A model generated the notes under the pieces. It was not told the DNA's origin. It made no database searches and was given only the letters and a program-made list of their open reading frames with translations. Of a stretch of DNA of 64,000 nucleotides, positions 1 to 10,492 are shown one piece after another. The position numbers and the translations under genes were made by a program. This DNA comes from Thinopyrum elongatum. Lineage: Eukaryota; Streptophyta; Magnoliopsida; Poales; Poaceae. Numbering within the stretch: position 1 is the stretch's first letter; each line of letters opens with the position of its first letter. Where the stretch lies: contig CM022300.1 of the NCBI GenBank assembly GCA_011799875.1, forward strand, positions 234,434,807 to 234,498,806, read 5' to 3'.

Positions 1-429
1 AGCCTCTAGTGAAACCTATGGCCCCCGGGTCTATTTTCCATCATATAAGTTTCCGATCTACTATTTTCCATCATATAAGTTTCCGATCTACTATTTTCCA
101 TCATATTAGTTTCCGATCTACTATTTTGCAATCTTTTACTTTCAGATCTATAAACCAAAAATACCAAAAATATTTACTTTATCTTTTATTTAGTTTCATA
201 TATATCTATCAGATCTCACTTTTGCAAGTAACCGTGAAGGGATTGACAACCCCTTTATCGCGTTGGGTGCAAGTTGTTTGACTGTTTTTGCAGGTATTCG
301 GTGATTTGTGCGTTGTCTCCTACTGGATTGATACCTTGGTTCTCAAAATGAAGGAAATACTTATCTCTACTTTACTGCATCACCCTTTCCTCTTCAAGGG
401 AAAAACCAACGCAAGCTCAAGAAGTAGCA
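1..429 (+). mobile_element. 3' part of an Athila-type Ty3/gypsy LTR
   Basis: This is the end of an LTR I recognise as the Triticeae Athila-lineage kind (Sabrina/WHAM/Fatima-like). It has the conserved stretch around 235-420 with 'caacccctttatcgcg', 'tactggattgatacc' and 'gggaaaaaccaacgc', and it ends in 'gtagca'. The 5' part lies outside the window, so this may be a solo LTR or the right LTR of a full element. No internal domain or primer-binding site follows; the DNA changes directly into half of a MITE, which marks 429/430 as the insertion edge. The exact family name is uncertain. Confidence 0.7.
31..120 (+). repeat. 30-bp tandem repeat, three copies, inside the LTR
   Basis: Three head-to-tail copies of a 30-bp unit starting 'ctattttccatcatata' begin at 31, 61 and 91. 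The third copy differs by one base, and a fourth start at 121 diverges at once. The unit adds 10 in-frame codons each time in a plus-strand reading frame, which explains an apparent small repetitive ORF that is not a gene. Confidence 0.9.
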
Positions 430-516
430 CATGCATTATTATTTTCTTAGTTCAATCTGTGGTCAAAGTTTGGCACAAAATACTAAGGGGACCAATAAAT
501 CAGGATGGTGGTAGTA
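430..516. mobile_element. Right half of a Stowaway-like MITE
   Basis: The stretch ends in 'ggaccaataaatcagg' followed by 'tggtggtagta', the inverted form of the left terminus of the MITE at 4502. The inner part 'ggtcaaagtttggcacaaa' also matches that element. Only the right half is present, because the LTR ending at 429 interrupts it. The other half should lie beyond the left edge of the window if this was a simple insertion. Confidence 0.65.
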
Positions 517-1935
517 AATTCTACAAAATACACATAATGGCCTAAAAATGGTAAATGAACCCGGAGAAGTGCCAAATTTGAACACGGTGCTATGTAGGGT
601 GTATGTTGATCGTAGAAAAAAAGTCAACTGCCACATTAATTGAATACTTTTGCAAACTACAAAAACAATATACCACCACGCCAGCGTCTGACCGCCCTGG
701 CCCACCGAAACCCCTTCCCTCGCTCGCGCACGCTTCCCGCCTGAAACGGTCACAGTCGCTCCAGAACATCAATGCCGCATTCATGCCCGACGCGACCTGT
801 CACAGGCGCCGGCATTGAAGCAGCGCGGCGGCCGAGAGAGAGCCACCCGCGCGGCATCCCGGTGCAAGCAACTGCTCTGTGTTAACGACACCACGGCCAT
901 CCATTCATCTGCTGCCCACATTAATGACACGCGGCTGCCGATGAACCTACTCCGGCGCCAGCCGTCCATTCGTCTACCGTGGCTCATTGTCATTCGCCCG
1001 CCATATTAACTTCAGCCCCAGCCATGGCCACAGACCCACAGTCATTCTCCTCCGGTCCCTTCCTTCTGTCGGCACCACTCCAACCATGGCCTCCTTGTGC
1101 TCCAAAGCTCACTTGGATGTACTATCGCTGGAGCAGACGAAGGACATCGCCGGCTCCGCTCCGGCATGCTCCAAAGCTCTATTGGACGTACTGTCATAGG
1201 AGTAGACGAAGGACATCGCTGGCTCCCCCCTGGCCGCCCTCTGCCGCCACAACCAGGAAGCCAGCGTGCGTGCGCGGGCACAGCCGGCAGCAAGGAAGAG
1301 GAGTACATGGTAGGTCACCGCCGCTCTGGTCCCAGGAAGGCCACCGCTCCTCCACTCCGTCGATGCCAAGCTTGGTGGGGTAAACATCGGCGGCCGATTA
1401 GCCGCTTGACGGCGACGTGGAGGCGGAAATCTTCAGAACCTTGTGCTCCGGAGGAGGAGGTTATGCAGGCGGAGCTAGACAAAGCCGAGGCGGATGAGGA
1501 GGGCCAGACATGGTGGTCAGGCACCGGCGATCTTTTAGATTAGGTTTACAGTAGGTTTTAGTATGGTTTGTGCAAAAAATGTAATGAATTTCGTCCAGTT
1601 TATAGGAAAAGTTTTCGAAATGTAATGAATTTCATCCGGTTAATGTGAAATTTGCTTTGTCTTGCATTTTCACTGACATGTGGACTGCAATTGAATAAAC
1701 CATCGATAGCCGAAATCTAATCACTCGACGGGTGTCGGCTAAGAAGAAAGTGATGGGGAGGGAGAAGAGATCGCCCACCCGTGGCGCACGGACTCCAAGA
1801 AATATGGTGGTAATGTGAGGTGACCATGCGGGAGTTCGGACCGCTCCCAAGCCCGCATCTGACCGCCCTGGCCCACCAGAAAACCCCTCCCCCCTCCCGC
1901 GGGCGCTCCCCCCAGGTGCCAGCTGCCCACATTCA
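517..1935. other. Gene-free, GC-rich repeat-derived DNA
   Basis: No plausible gene is seen. Overlapping ORFs on both strands between 980 and 1540 reflect GC-rich composition and a 69-bp duplication. A block near 684-740 ('ctgaccgccctggcccacc' and the following C-rich run) recurs in diverged form near 1858-1915, so the two sides of this region share a repeat. Around 1555-1650 the AT-rich text 'atgtaatgaatttc' occurs twice, like a duplicated 3'-UTR-type sequence. Confidence 0.4.
1098..1234 (+). repeat. 69-bp imperfect tandem duplication
   Basis: Two adjacent copies start with 'tgctccaaagct' at 1098 and 1167 and each contain 'gacgaaggacatcgc'. They differ at several positions, so the duplication is not recent. 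The period is a multiple of three, which keeps the frame open across both copies. Confidence 0.85.
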
Positions 1936-2169
1936 GAGCAAGTACAATACAGGGCTATAAGCCCGCTTATGTGGAGGAGAGAGGCATTGAAAAAGTGAAG
2001 GAGTGGGCTCTAATGCAAGAGCCTGTCTCTACATGTTCTCCTAGGTATAAAAAAACATTCGTGTCTAAAAAAAGAAGGTAAAAAACATTTGAGAGGAAAT
2101 AGATAGAGAGAAAGTGAGAAGAAGTTGTAACCTTATAGCCAACCTTATAGTCAACACTATGGTACATGA
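1936..2169. mobile_element. MITE of the common grass 'agcaagtacaata' type
   Basis: The segment starts 'cagagcaagtacaata..ctataagc' and ends with 'ttatagtcaacactatggtacatga', which is an imperfect inverted copy of the start. The interior has 'gtgggctctaatgcaagagcc' and a purine-rich run, as in a very common grass miniature element. I cannot name the superfamily with certainty. Confidence 0.55.
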
Positions 2170-3349
2170 GGAAGGAGGGATTTGTGCACATGCCAAGTTC
2201 ACTAGGCTGCCGTGTTTCATACTCCTCCGTCGTAACATTGGAGACAATAGTTTTCATCCAAAATCAACAATGAATACTCCTTGCTCATCCTCGATATTGG
2301 AAAGAATACTTTCATTCGCCGACATGTGGGACGTTGTCCATCCTGGTCCACTTGCCATGCACAAAGTACTTCAGGGGAGAGTCACCCCGGTCTTAGCACC
2401 GCAGTAATAAATGACTAATGAGCCGTCAAATCGCAGGCCCAAGCTTTCCCACTGTAAGTTGCTGGGACGAAGGAACCATCATGACTTCGTTGCATCCGCT
2501 TCTTCAAGAAAACTTACTATACCCACAATACTGCTACCACACGCGAAGACTGGATGCCACTGTAGCACGTCATATCACTGAAACCCACTAGGCCAAACTA
2601 GCCTGCCTAGGATTTGTATGTCTCTGTACTGCTACGATTTTGTACCACACGTATCCTTTGTCAATCTAACAACTAGAAAGAAATGGAGGGCCTTTATCTC
2701 TATCTAGATCTCTCTCCAGCCCACAACCCCTCTAGCATACGTACACACTCTCTGTAGCCACTCCAAAAGTACGACGTCACTACACATTCACGCTTCCAGC
2801 AAAAAAATTACACATTCACGCATGTTACAAGTACGTGCCAATTTTGTTCCGAATGCTGGCTATTAATGTGAATGTATCCGTGAACCAACTCTTTGAGTTT
2901 GATGTGAATTAATTTATAATTGTGGACTATTGTCTGATCGATCGCTAAGCCTACAATTTTAGGAGCTTGGGCTATTGGCCGATCGACGACCAGACCTATA
3001 AGCGTACCATGGCTCATCAGCCCCAACATTTCTCTTCGGTGAGTGTTTGCAAGTACACTATAGCTCGCACAGTAGCTAGCCTACTAACACGAAGAATCAT
3101 CAAACAAGCCCTGCTGATATGACAAACAGTTCAAACTTACATCTAAGCATGCCATATATTACATCAAAAGCTGGTGAGGATACATCTGTTTCCATAACTC
3201 GGAGAGGGTTCGCATGATTCACTATCAAACAAAAGTAGCAAGTACCGCCCACACAAGACTGTGCAGTAGCCCTAAGATGGTTTGATAACATGCATCGTTC
3301 TGGTAATTAAACACAATGCAAACTACGTTGAAGGATTAGCGCGACCAAC
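2170..3349. other. Low-copy-looking DNA without a recognisable gene
   Basis: I see no gene, repeat array or element end here. A stretch at 2843-2912 ('gctggctattaatgtgaatg', then 'gtgaaccaa', then 'gagtttgatgtgaatt') is similar to 8768-8821, so part of it belongs to a dispersed repeat shared with the region right of the PLATZ remnant. Confidence 0.4.
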
Positions 3350-4018
3350 TATTCCTTGTCATCGATCTCTGGGGCAATGTCCACAGCACGGACAGCGGCA
3401 TGGGAATCGATCTCTAGGGCGATGTCCATAGGATGGACCGCGGCATGGGAATCGATCTCTGGGGCGATGTCCACAGGACGGACCGCGGCATCAGAATCGA
3501 TCTCTGGGGCGATGTTCACAGAACGGACCACGACATCGGAATCATCAAGGACGTGCACCGGCACTTGCACAACCCTAACATATTAGCAAGCACATTGCAA
3601 ATAATCAAAAACCACAACTATGGTAAGCAATATTGTTTTTACCTTGTGCAGCTCACCGGGGGATCCTATCCCTCCGGGGGCCATCTCCTCGATGGGGGCC
3701 ATCGCCTTGCCAGGGAAATACTACTTCTCAACGGCGACTATCTCCTCAAACTCGGCCTTGAGCCTCTCATAGGTGGCGATTAGAGTTTCTAGGGTAGGCA
3801 CGGTGGGGCCCTTGCTGTTCTTCCAGCTTTCTTGGTTGAGGAGTTCGTCCGCCAACGTCGTCAACTCTTTAGCCAGTGCTTGTTTCTTGGAGTTCTTCGT
3901 CTCCATGGGTTGGCCCGCCAACATGGCCAACTCATTGGCCGGTGCTCACTTCCTGGAGATCTCTGTCTCGAGTGGGTTGTCTGCCAACAACTCTTTGCCT
4001 AGTGCTCCAGGATCCATC
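3350..4018 (-). pseudogene. Decayed gene-like region with 15-aa acidic repeats
   Basis: The product is not recognised. On the minus strand a reading frame from the ATG near 4015 runs to about 3639. It is rich in Leu, Glu and Lys, with the repeated theme 'A.ELA.LA..P.ET..SKK', and has stops near 3947 and 3718. It is followed by a possible donor 'aag|gtaaaa' at about 3638 and an acceptor 'ttag|ggttgtg' near 3580. The next open segment (3579-3350) carries four copies of a 15-residue unit close to V-D-I-A-P-E-I-D-S-H-A-A-V-R-P, then a stop. The splice sites and joining are inferred. It could be a low-copy host pseudogene or a fragment carried by an unrecognised element. No transposon domain is visible. 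Confidence 0.35.
3361..3540 (-). repeat. 45-bp tandem repeat, four copies
   Basis: Copies begin with 'atcgatctct' at 3361, 3406, 3451 and 3496. The period of exactly 45 keeps one minus-strand frame open. Differences between copies include codon changes that keep the acidic-hydrophobic character (APEI, ALEI). Confidence 0.9.
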
Positions 4019-4501
4019 AATAAACTGACAAACAAAAAGTAATCGAAAGGAAACCACAATCGCAATGAAAACGGGAAAAGAATAGGCAGTGAGAATCAGT
4101 CGGTGCTTCGCAAAAAGAAGATTCTTGGAATGAAAATGTAGTAGCATCACTGATTCGCCCACCTTTCCTTCGTCGGTACAGAAGAAAAATGGCAGAAGTG
4201 AGTAGCCTGGAGTGAGGTTTTCTTTAAGATAGGGGAGAAAGGGCTTCAACGAGTGTTCCAATGAAATGATGGCTGCTTCATCCCGTCCAACTTCGAGGCC
4301 ACTTTACCACTGCTGGTAAAGGTGTGGGTTTTGTGATATGACGGGTCATGACGGCCACACCGGGGTGACTGGTGAGTCTCGACTATAGCACCTCGCTGTG
4401 ATTTGGTGGATGGCAAGCGGGCCCGGATGCTTGATGTCCCACATGTAATAGAGCGGCTAGTCATAGAGTTTGGATGACAGATGAGGAACTGGCAATAGTA
4501 G

Positions 4502-4731
4502 TACTACCTTCGTCCTGATTTATTGGTCCTTATGATAATCTGTGCCAAATTTTGACTATAAATTTAACTAACCAAATGTTCATGCATGTCACAAAAAATT
4601 ACATCATTGAAAACTATGTTCAAATACGAATCCAAGGATATAATTTTTGTTAACATGCACTAACATTTTGTCAGTTAAATCTTTGGTCAAAATTTAGCAC
4701 AAATTACAAAGGGGACCAATAAAGATTGTAC
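4502..4731. mobile_element. Stowaway-like MITE, about 230 bp
   Basis: It starts 'tactaccttcgtcctgattt' + 'attggtcc' and ends with the inverted 'ggggaccaataaa..att', with the outer few bases on the right decayed. The inner 'ggtcaaaatttagcacaaa' matches the half element at 430-516. The flanking TA and the 'CTACC-TCGTCC' tip suggest the Tc1/mariner-derived Stowaway group. It codes for nothing. Confidence 0.7.
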
Positions 4732-5889
4732 TCTCACATTTTGTTTTGAGGATACTCCCACATAGAAAATAGAAATAATAATGCATGTTGGTGCAGCCCA
4801 CGTTTCTGATAATTCGAGTCGTGGGCTTGTTCACAATTTTTACGAGGCGGTGGTTGTTCACTTAATGGAGGGTCTAGTACCAGACTTGAACGATACAAAG
4901 TGCGACCTGGCACACCGTTAATGAGCCCTCGATAGTTCGGCTTGTTATCCTCGTGGTCGCTTCTTAATGAACAAAGCCAATCATCAATTTCTTAAGGAGC
5001 TTAACGAACCACCTAACGAGTTTCACGCTAAGTTCGTTAGTAACAACACAACACATGTTTCATCTTACGTGATTTCTTTTAACGAGCTTCGAACAAACCA
5101 AGCAAAGCATGGTTTTTTGCTCGATGGCGATGGAGGAAACCCACTGCCAGCCGCACCGTTATCTCTGGCCGAGCGCTGGCGCGGGAGGTCCTTCGATCCC
5201 TTGGTCGCTTCCATAGTGTCGACGGATCTGGCCTCCCGCCCCCACTTAGCCACACCCTGACAACCTTCAGGTATATCTTACTTCGAAACCAGCCTAGCTC
5301 TACTTCCCTAGCTCGCTACGTCGCTGCATGCGCATCAGTTTCTACCTCTCAGCCCCCCACGTATCTAGGCTCGATCGGATTGTCCAATGCCACCTAATTT
5401 TTTCTGTTGTTAGAGGTAAAGCTACTTCATGGAGTCGAATCTAGTAGTACTTGGTTCAAACAGGATTGAAAGGGGGAAAAGATGTAGTATGTACATAGGA
5501 CTTGGTACAAACACGAAAGAAAGGGGCTGAAAGTAGTACGGACTAGCCATCCAACTGGTCTCTTTGTTGAAAACGGAAATAAAGGTGAAACGCTTTACAC
5601 ACTGGTATGGCCAGAACTAGATTTTCTATCCACACATACGAATAGGTGGCTAAAGTGAACAAAGATGAGACCAACCTAGATATGTTGCTTGGATGTTTGT
5701 TTCTCGGGGCAACAAACTCTGAATCACCACTTTATGCCCCGGGTTAGGTATATGGTGTTGGACTGCTGGTGCACCCACTGTCCCATGTCCTTAGAGCAAC
5801 TTATTTAGCTGTTCTTAATCTAATGCCCCTGGTAAAATGAAGCCATTCCACTGTTACAAGTCATCACAAGTTTAACCAATTGTTTTTGC
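4732..5889. other. Gene-free region
   Basis: No gene is supported. 4975-5100 is rich in 'taacga' words. At 5447-5530 a short motif ('gtacttggttcaaacaggattgaaag') recurs once in altered form about 60 bp later. Around 5706-5743 'cggggca' and 'tgccccg' flank a 25-bp spacer and could form a stem. Confidence 0.35.
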
Positions 5890-6490
5890 CAATAATTGTT
5901 TGAGACTCTGACTGTTTCCTTTGTAGCTTTTTGTGCAAACAGGAATATACATTTCACCTCGATGCTATTGCGACCTTTTGGTGCACTGCACAAAAATCAC
6001 TTCTTTTTAACTGGAATGTCAGACCGGAATCGTTGGTTGATTCCAGTAGAATTGCACAAATGGAGATCTGTGTTCCAATCTTCATCCTCCATATTGGCAC
6101 CCTAACCTTCCCTTAGGTAAGAATGATATTTAATGCATGTGGTCACCTCTATTTTGCAACTGCCATGAGAAAATAATGCTATTGTTTACTAATAGACTTG
6201 TACTCCCTCACTAACAAAACCAAATCTAACATTGAAGGCCAATCATGTACTTGGTTTCACCAATTGGTGAGGAGAAAGAGAAACAAACCAAGAAGAGGAA
6301 GCCCAAGAAGAAGAAGAAGAAGGAAATGAAGAAGGATCACACGCTGGTACCATCCTATTTTATCCTGACATCTTGCTAGTGGTATTGTATTGCTGTGTTG
6401 CTACTAGTATTAATTTACTTGACGAAATGCACTTGTAGTACGTAGTAGAGTAGTACTTGGCTTGACGATACATCATACTAATTAACTGGA

Positions 6491-6834
6491 TTCTGGATGC
6501 ATGTGTGACCCAGCCCTACACAATCAACAGTGCCAAGGTGATCTTCCTGACGCCGAGGCCTTAGTCGAGGCCATTCAAGGGCTCTGGCAACGTCTGCCTC
6601 ACATGTGAGACAATCCTCCAGGAGCCCTTCCACTTTTGCCGCCTCTCCTGCAAGGTCATTAATCAATTAGGAGTATTAAGCTGCACTAATAATCGCTGCC
6701 TAATTGTCCTATCGGAATTAAACAAATCTTTAGTAGCACCCCATGCTGAATCATGTACGTGTGTGTGTGTGTGTGTGCAGGTGGACCATGTGGTGGTGGA
6801 GCCTGGAGGGGATCTTGGCAGTGTCATGAGATAG
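6491..6834 (+). pseudogene. PLATZ zinc-binding transcription factor remnant (two exons)
   Basis: Frame starting at 6517 reads Y-T-I-N-S-A-K-V-I-F-L, then a TAG at 6562-6564, then S-R-P-F-K-G-S-G-N-V-C-L-T-C, then L-Q-E-P-F-H-F-C-R-L-S-C-K up to a 'gt' at 6655. This is the C-terminal half of the PLATZ domain (plant AT-rich DNA-binding zinc proteins), with the CxxC and FCxxxCK zinc ligands kept. After a 126-bp intron ending '(gt)n gcag', 6781-6834 continues V-D-H-V-V-V-E-P-G-G-D-L and stops at once (tag 6832). Family proteins have Gln at the stop position and a longer tail. No upstream exons (N-terminal zinc ligands) are visible. I judge it a dead or captured fragment. An active gene would need the stop to be a sequencing error and the 5' exons to lie elsewhere. 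Confidence 0.8.
6759..6777 (+). repeat. (GT)n microsatellite at an intron 3' end
   Basis: An uninterrupted run of GT dinucleotides directly precedes the 'gcag' acceptor of the last PLATZ-like exon. It takes the place of the usual pyrimidine tract. Confidence 0.9.
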
Positions 6835-8209
6835 TAATGCTATTGTTTTGCATCTCAATTTATTGCCACTGGTTCAATGAGCCAATGTATTGCTACTGTA
6901 TTGTCATCATGCTTTGATGCTATTGTTAAAGTAATATGCTATTGTTTTTCTATCCTTCCTCACTAAGCTAATGAAGGTTTCACCTTGTTCCTACTTGTGC
7001 AAACAGGGATCATGTTGTGTCATTCATACATTTTAGTGGAACTGCACAAGAGGATACAATGAACTGTATCCCAGCTAGTGCTTTAGCTCTGCTGGAAGTT
7101 CTTGATAATCTCTCGATATAATCTCAGCACTGGTAAACAAGAGTGATGTCAACCGTACATTGGAAGTGCACAAAAATATGTAATATTGAATGATTCCAGT
7201 CAGTGCTTTATCTTCTCTTCTGGGACTAGTTGAATAAGATTCCGTGCTCAGGTTGGTACTGGCCTAAGGTCTTCATCTAGATTAGTGTGTTGTCATCTCT
7301 ATTTGTATCGTGCTACTGTTTTGCTACTGTCATGAGAAAGTCCTTTATCTTTGCACGTTAAATCTTTGCAAGCTATGATACATGGCAATGCTTTGAGTGT
7401 TGAGCTAATTGGCACTGATAATATAAACTAATACCTCTCTTTAAGCAAGGCTACTATGTTGCCAACTTTACCCATTAGGATAATGAGGATGCTTCTATTT
7501 GTTAGTGTATGTTTCATCAACTAGTGCCACTATTATAGTAATCTCACTTTATCAATATATGTGCCAACAGGGATGCTCGATTTCAGTTGAACCACACAAA
7601 AACTTTGGGTGGTTCATTGCCTTAACTGCCTCGTTCCTTTTCTGTCAGTGGCTTATCTCAGTTTCCAGTCAAAGGAAGCACTAATTGATATGCTTCCTCA
7701 CACAGGTTGGTACCGGTCTTCATCCTGATTATTGTGCTTGTCATATCTAATGGTAATTTTGTATTGTGCTACTGTTGGCCGATTTCATAAAGTAGTAACT
7801 TATGAGCCTAAACTCGCAGGCAAATCGTTACATTGGCCGATTTCAGTAGAACTGCACAAAAAGATCAAAAGGACAGATACTTATGCTGCTGCTTTGTACT
7901 CGCAAGTTCACTCAGACAAGCATCGATATTGACAAGAAGACGTGCCACAGTGAACGCCAACAATATTGCTTGGCGCATAGCCCTGAAAAACGCAGTTCAG
8001 TCTTTGGTCCCAACCTGCGCTTTTCGGTTATCGGCTCGTATGCTGGTAGCGAACTGTATGCCATTGAGTCTGAAGATTCCAGACAAGTTGGTAGACGCAT
8101 ATATTCATATGGCACTTAACCAGTCTGCATGCCTGTGATGCTCCATTTCAGTTGAACTGCAATGTAGATTTTTGGCGAGATATAGGACAAAGATGGGCCA
8201 GTAAATTAG

Positions 8210-8544
8210 TTGGATGAAAGTAGTGGCCGAGTTGCTCAAACCTCTCACGGCATCAAGGCCACTATCATGAGGATAAACCTACAAGCAAAGTTCAGATAGT
8301 CTGTGCTGCCTCTTATGTACTCGAAAGTTTGCTCAGACAAGCATTACTTTTGCCAAGAAGTACCACCGAGTGAAAGTAGTTGGATGAAAGTAGTGGCCAA
8401 GTTGCTCAAACCTCTCATGGCATCAAGGCCACTATCATGAGGATAAAACTACAAGCAAAGTTCAGATGGTCTCTGCTGCCTCTTATGTACTCGAAAGTTT
8501 GCTCAGACAAGCATTAATTTTAGCAAGAAGTACCACCGAGTGAA
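8210..8544 (+). repeat. 170-bp tandem duplication
   Basis: Two adjacent copies begin with 'ttggatgaaagtagtggcc' at 8210 and 8380 and end with 'taccaccgagtga'. They are nearly identical, with a handful of substitutions. A third, strongly diverged partial copy lies at about 7880-7955 ('tgtactcgcaagttcactca', then 'agacaagcat'), so the unit was repeated before the recent duplication. Confidence 0.9.
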
Positions 8545-8862
8545 CATCACTTGCCCGTCTGTACCGTAGGTGATTAATGTGTGTCGATGGATGATATTGG
8601 CTATGTTTTCTCAATCATTCGGATGCATAAACATGCTGAACTTGTTTATATCTGAATCTTTTGTGAATGTTAGCTATGAATAATGGCTTGTGATATAAGT
8701 ATGAATCATTTGGATGCATAGGCATGCTAAACTTGTCTATACATGAATTTTTTGAGTTGTTGAGTGCCAATGTTGGCTATGAATATGAACGTATCCTGTG
8801 AACCTGAGTTTGACCTGAATGTTTACCTTTTTTGTTGTACTTGTGTGTGAATAGTTAGAATG

Positions 8863-9108
8863 TACTAGCAAGATGCCCATATGTTGCACGGAACATCAAG
8901 ATGCATTTGTATGAGGAGTTTATCTTGTGGGAGAAAATGATGAATGAGGGAAGTCCTTATTTGCAAATGTGGAGAGGGGTGTGGGTATCTTTTTGGAAAA
9001 TTGCCATAGTTTCCTTCCTATCCGTCAGATATAAATCGGACGGCCTATATTGCAGGATGTCAGGCACACCATCATCACCAACTCTGTTTTTTATAAGAGT
9101 AGAGATAC
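8863..9108 (+). mobile_element. Short non-autonomous element of the 'tagcaagatgccc' type
   Basis: It starts 'tactagcaagatgcccatat' + 'gttgcacgg' and ends 'tttataagagtagagata', the two ends of a very common small grass repeat. It is about 245 bp, has no coding capacity and no clear long inverted repeat. I cannot assign its superfamily. Confidence 0.5.
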
Positions 9109-10492
9109 TGCGGGATTGTGACGTGTGAGTGTCACACGGCACACCTTTGTTTCGAGAAGAATGGCACCTGCTTGTTAGGGTAGCAACGGCACGTGAGCTC
9201 CTTTTTTATCTTTTTGCTCAGTCTCTCTCCTTCCCGCTCAACCCCCGCCATAATGTTTTCGGTAAAAAACACAAACATAATACTGCATTGTTTTTGGGCC
9301 TTGATGAAAAATGAAGTGCTGCTTTCTGTAGGTTGGCCCACCCAGCAAATGGGCTGCTGGTCCGCCATGGACTGGGAGGCTAAAAATACAAGTTGTATCG
9401 TGCAGAGGCAAGTAAAAAAATACGCCATCGAGAGCCATCCACTGAAAAGAATAATTCGCGTCTGATGTGCTTCTTCAGTCTTCTCTCTGGTTGTTCTCCC
9501 GCCGCCCAAACCAGCAGCGCGGCCGGACTGCCTGCTGCCGCTTAGGGGCCGACGGCGCTGCCTCGCGTCGTGCCCCCCGCCCCCTCTTAAATCCACGGGT
9601 TTGTCAGCCTAGTCAATAAATGTTTTTTTTACAACAAAGACTGTCATCGGGGAGCTGTTTTTTAGGGGTATCGGGGATCTAGCAGTAGCAGGTATCATAT
9701 TTTTCAGAGGGCGAACTAGTATCAGGTCGGCCTAGGTTATGTTATTTAACATGCGCAGCCCACGACATAGCGAGACCGTGGTTTCAACTTAATGTTTTGA
9801 GGTCCATCATGTATGTATCGGCCTATGGGACTCCCTGCCTAGGTTTTATTTTTTCTTAAACATCAGCAGCCCAATCTATCTTTTTATAACAAAACGCAGA
9901 TATCTGTTCTATTTTTCTATATATAAGAATAAGAATGCCGGGTCCAATTTATGCTTTCTTTTCTAACCACATTATATATATATTTATATTATTATTATTA
10001 TTATCGTATATTTAATTAAAACTTACATATACATTATAAAAACATACCACGTCTTATCAACTTATAAAAATAAATGTTTAACAGAAGTTGGCAAGGGAAA
10101 TCGTGGTTAAGGCAACAAAAATCCTGGTGATTGCTCACAAAAGTTGCGAAGATTTAAGGACCGATGTAATAATAATGTGCTCATTTTTCCTTTGAGCAAT
10201 AACTCGCTAATTAGCTAATTTTATATATAATAAAATGTCCACCTCCCGTTTATTTTTTGATACTAATTGCACCGTCTAACCTATCAATTTATTCACAACA
10301 AGCCCAGCAAATCCGTGTATTTCAAGAAAGTGCAAATCTACTGTGATTTCTTAGAAAAAAATTAAATGGGCCGCATTGACGCTACATTATTTCTTCACCC
10401 AGCGCAGCAAATTGACTATAAATTCTAGAAAATATGGGTTAAATATGTTTCTCTCTAAAAAAAGGGTTAAATATGTTCTGCATTTTTGCAGG
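9109..10492. other. Gene-free region with AT-rich low complexity
   Basis: No gene is supported; ORFs at 9130-9600 are shadows with no domain. 9955-10060 is AT-rich with a short (tat/att) microsatellite. 'ttgtcagcctagtcaataaatg' near 9602 resembles 'ttgtcaacttagtcaacaaatg' of the CACTA-associated repeat units that follow, so the transposon's sequence may reach further left than its clear part. Confidence 0.4.

Larger units (their letters stand above)
5890..8200 (+). repeat. Field of degenerate dispersed repeats around the PLATZ remnant
   Basis: At least six diverged copies of a motif close to 'gatttcagttgaactgcaca' occur near 6041, 7030, 7155, 7580, 7842 and 8147. Three of them are preceded by a 'gtgcaaacaggga'- or 'tactgt.atgaga'-like segment, and 'atgctattgttt' also recurs. 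The spacing is irregular (roughly 0.1-1 kb). A short ORF at 6246-6371 begins with a normal-looking sequence and then becomes Lys-rich (purine-rich aag repeats); it may be composition only. I do not recognise the element that produced this series. Confidence 0.5.

Noticed and set aside
31..120. CRISPR-like array
   Set aside because: The repeats are contiguous without spacers and lie inside a plant LTR.
5065..5260. Small overlapping ORFs on both strands near 5.1 kb
   Set aside because: Short, no domain, no splice context and no neighbour that supports a gene.
9132..9596. 154-codon minus-strand ORF
   Set aside because: No recognisable domain, unusual composition at both ends, and overlapping frames on the other strand; I see nothing to support it as a gene.
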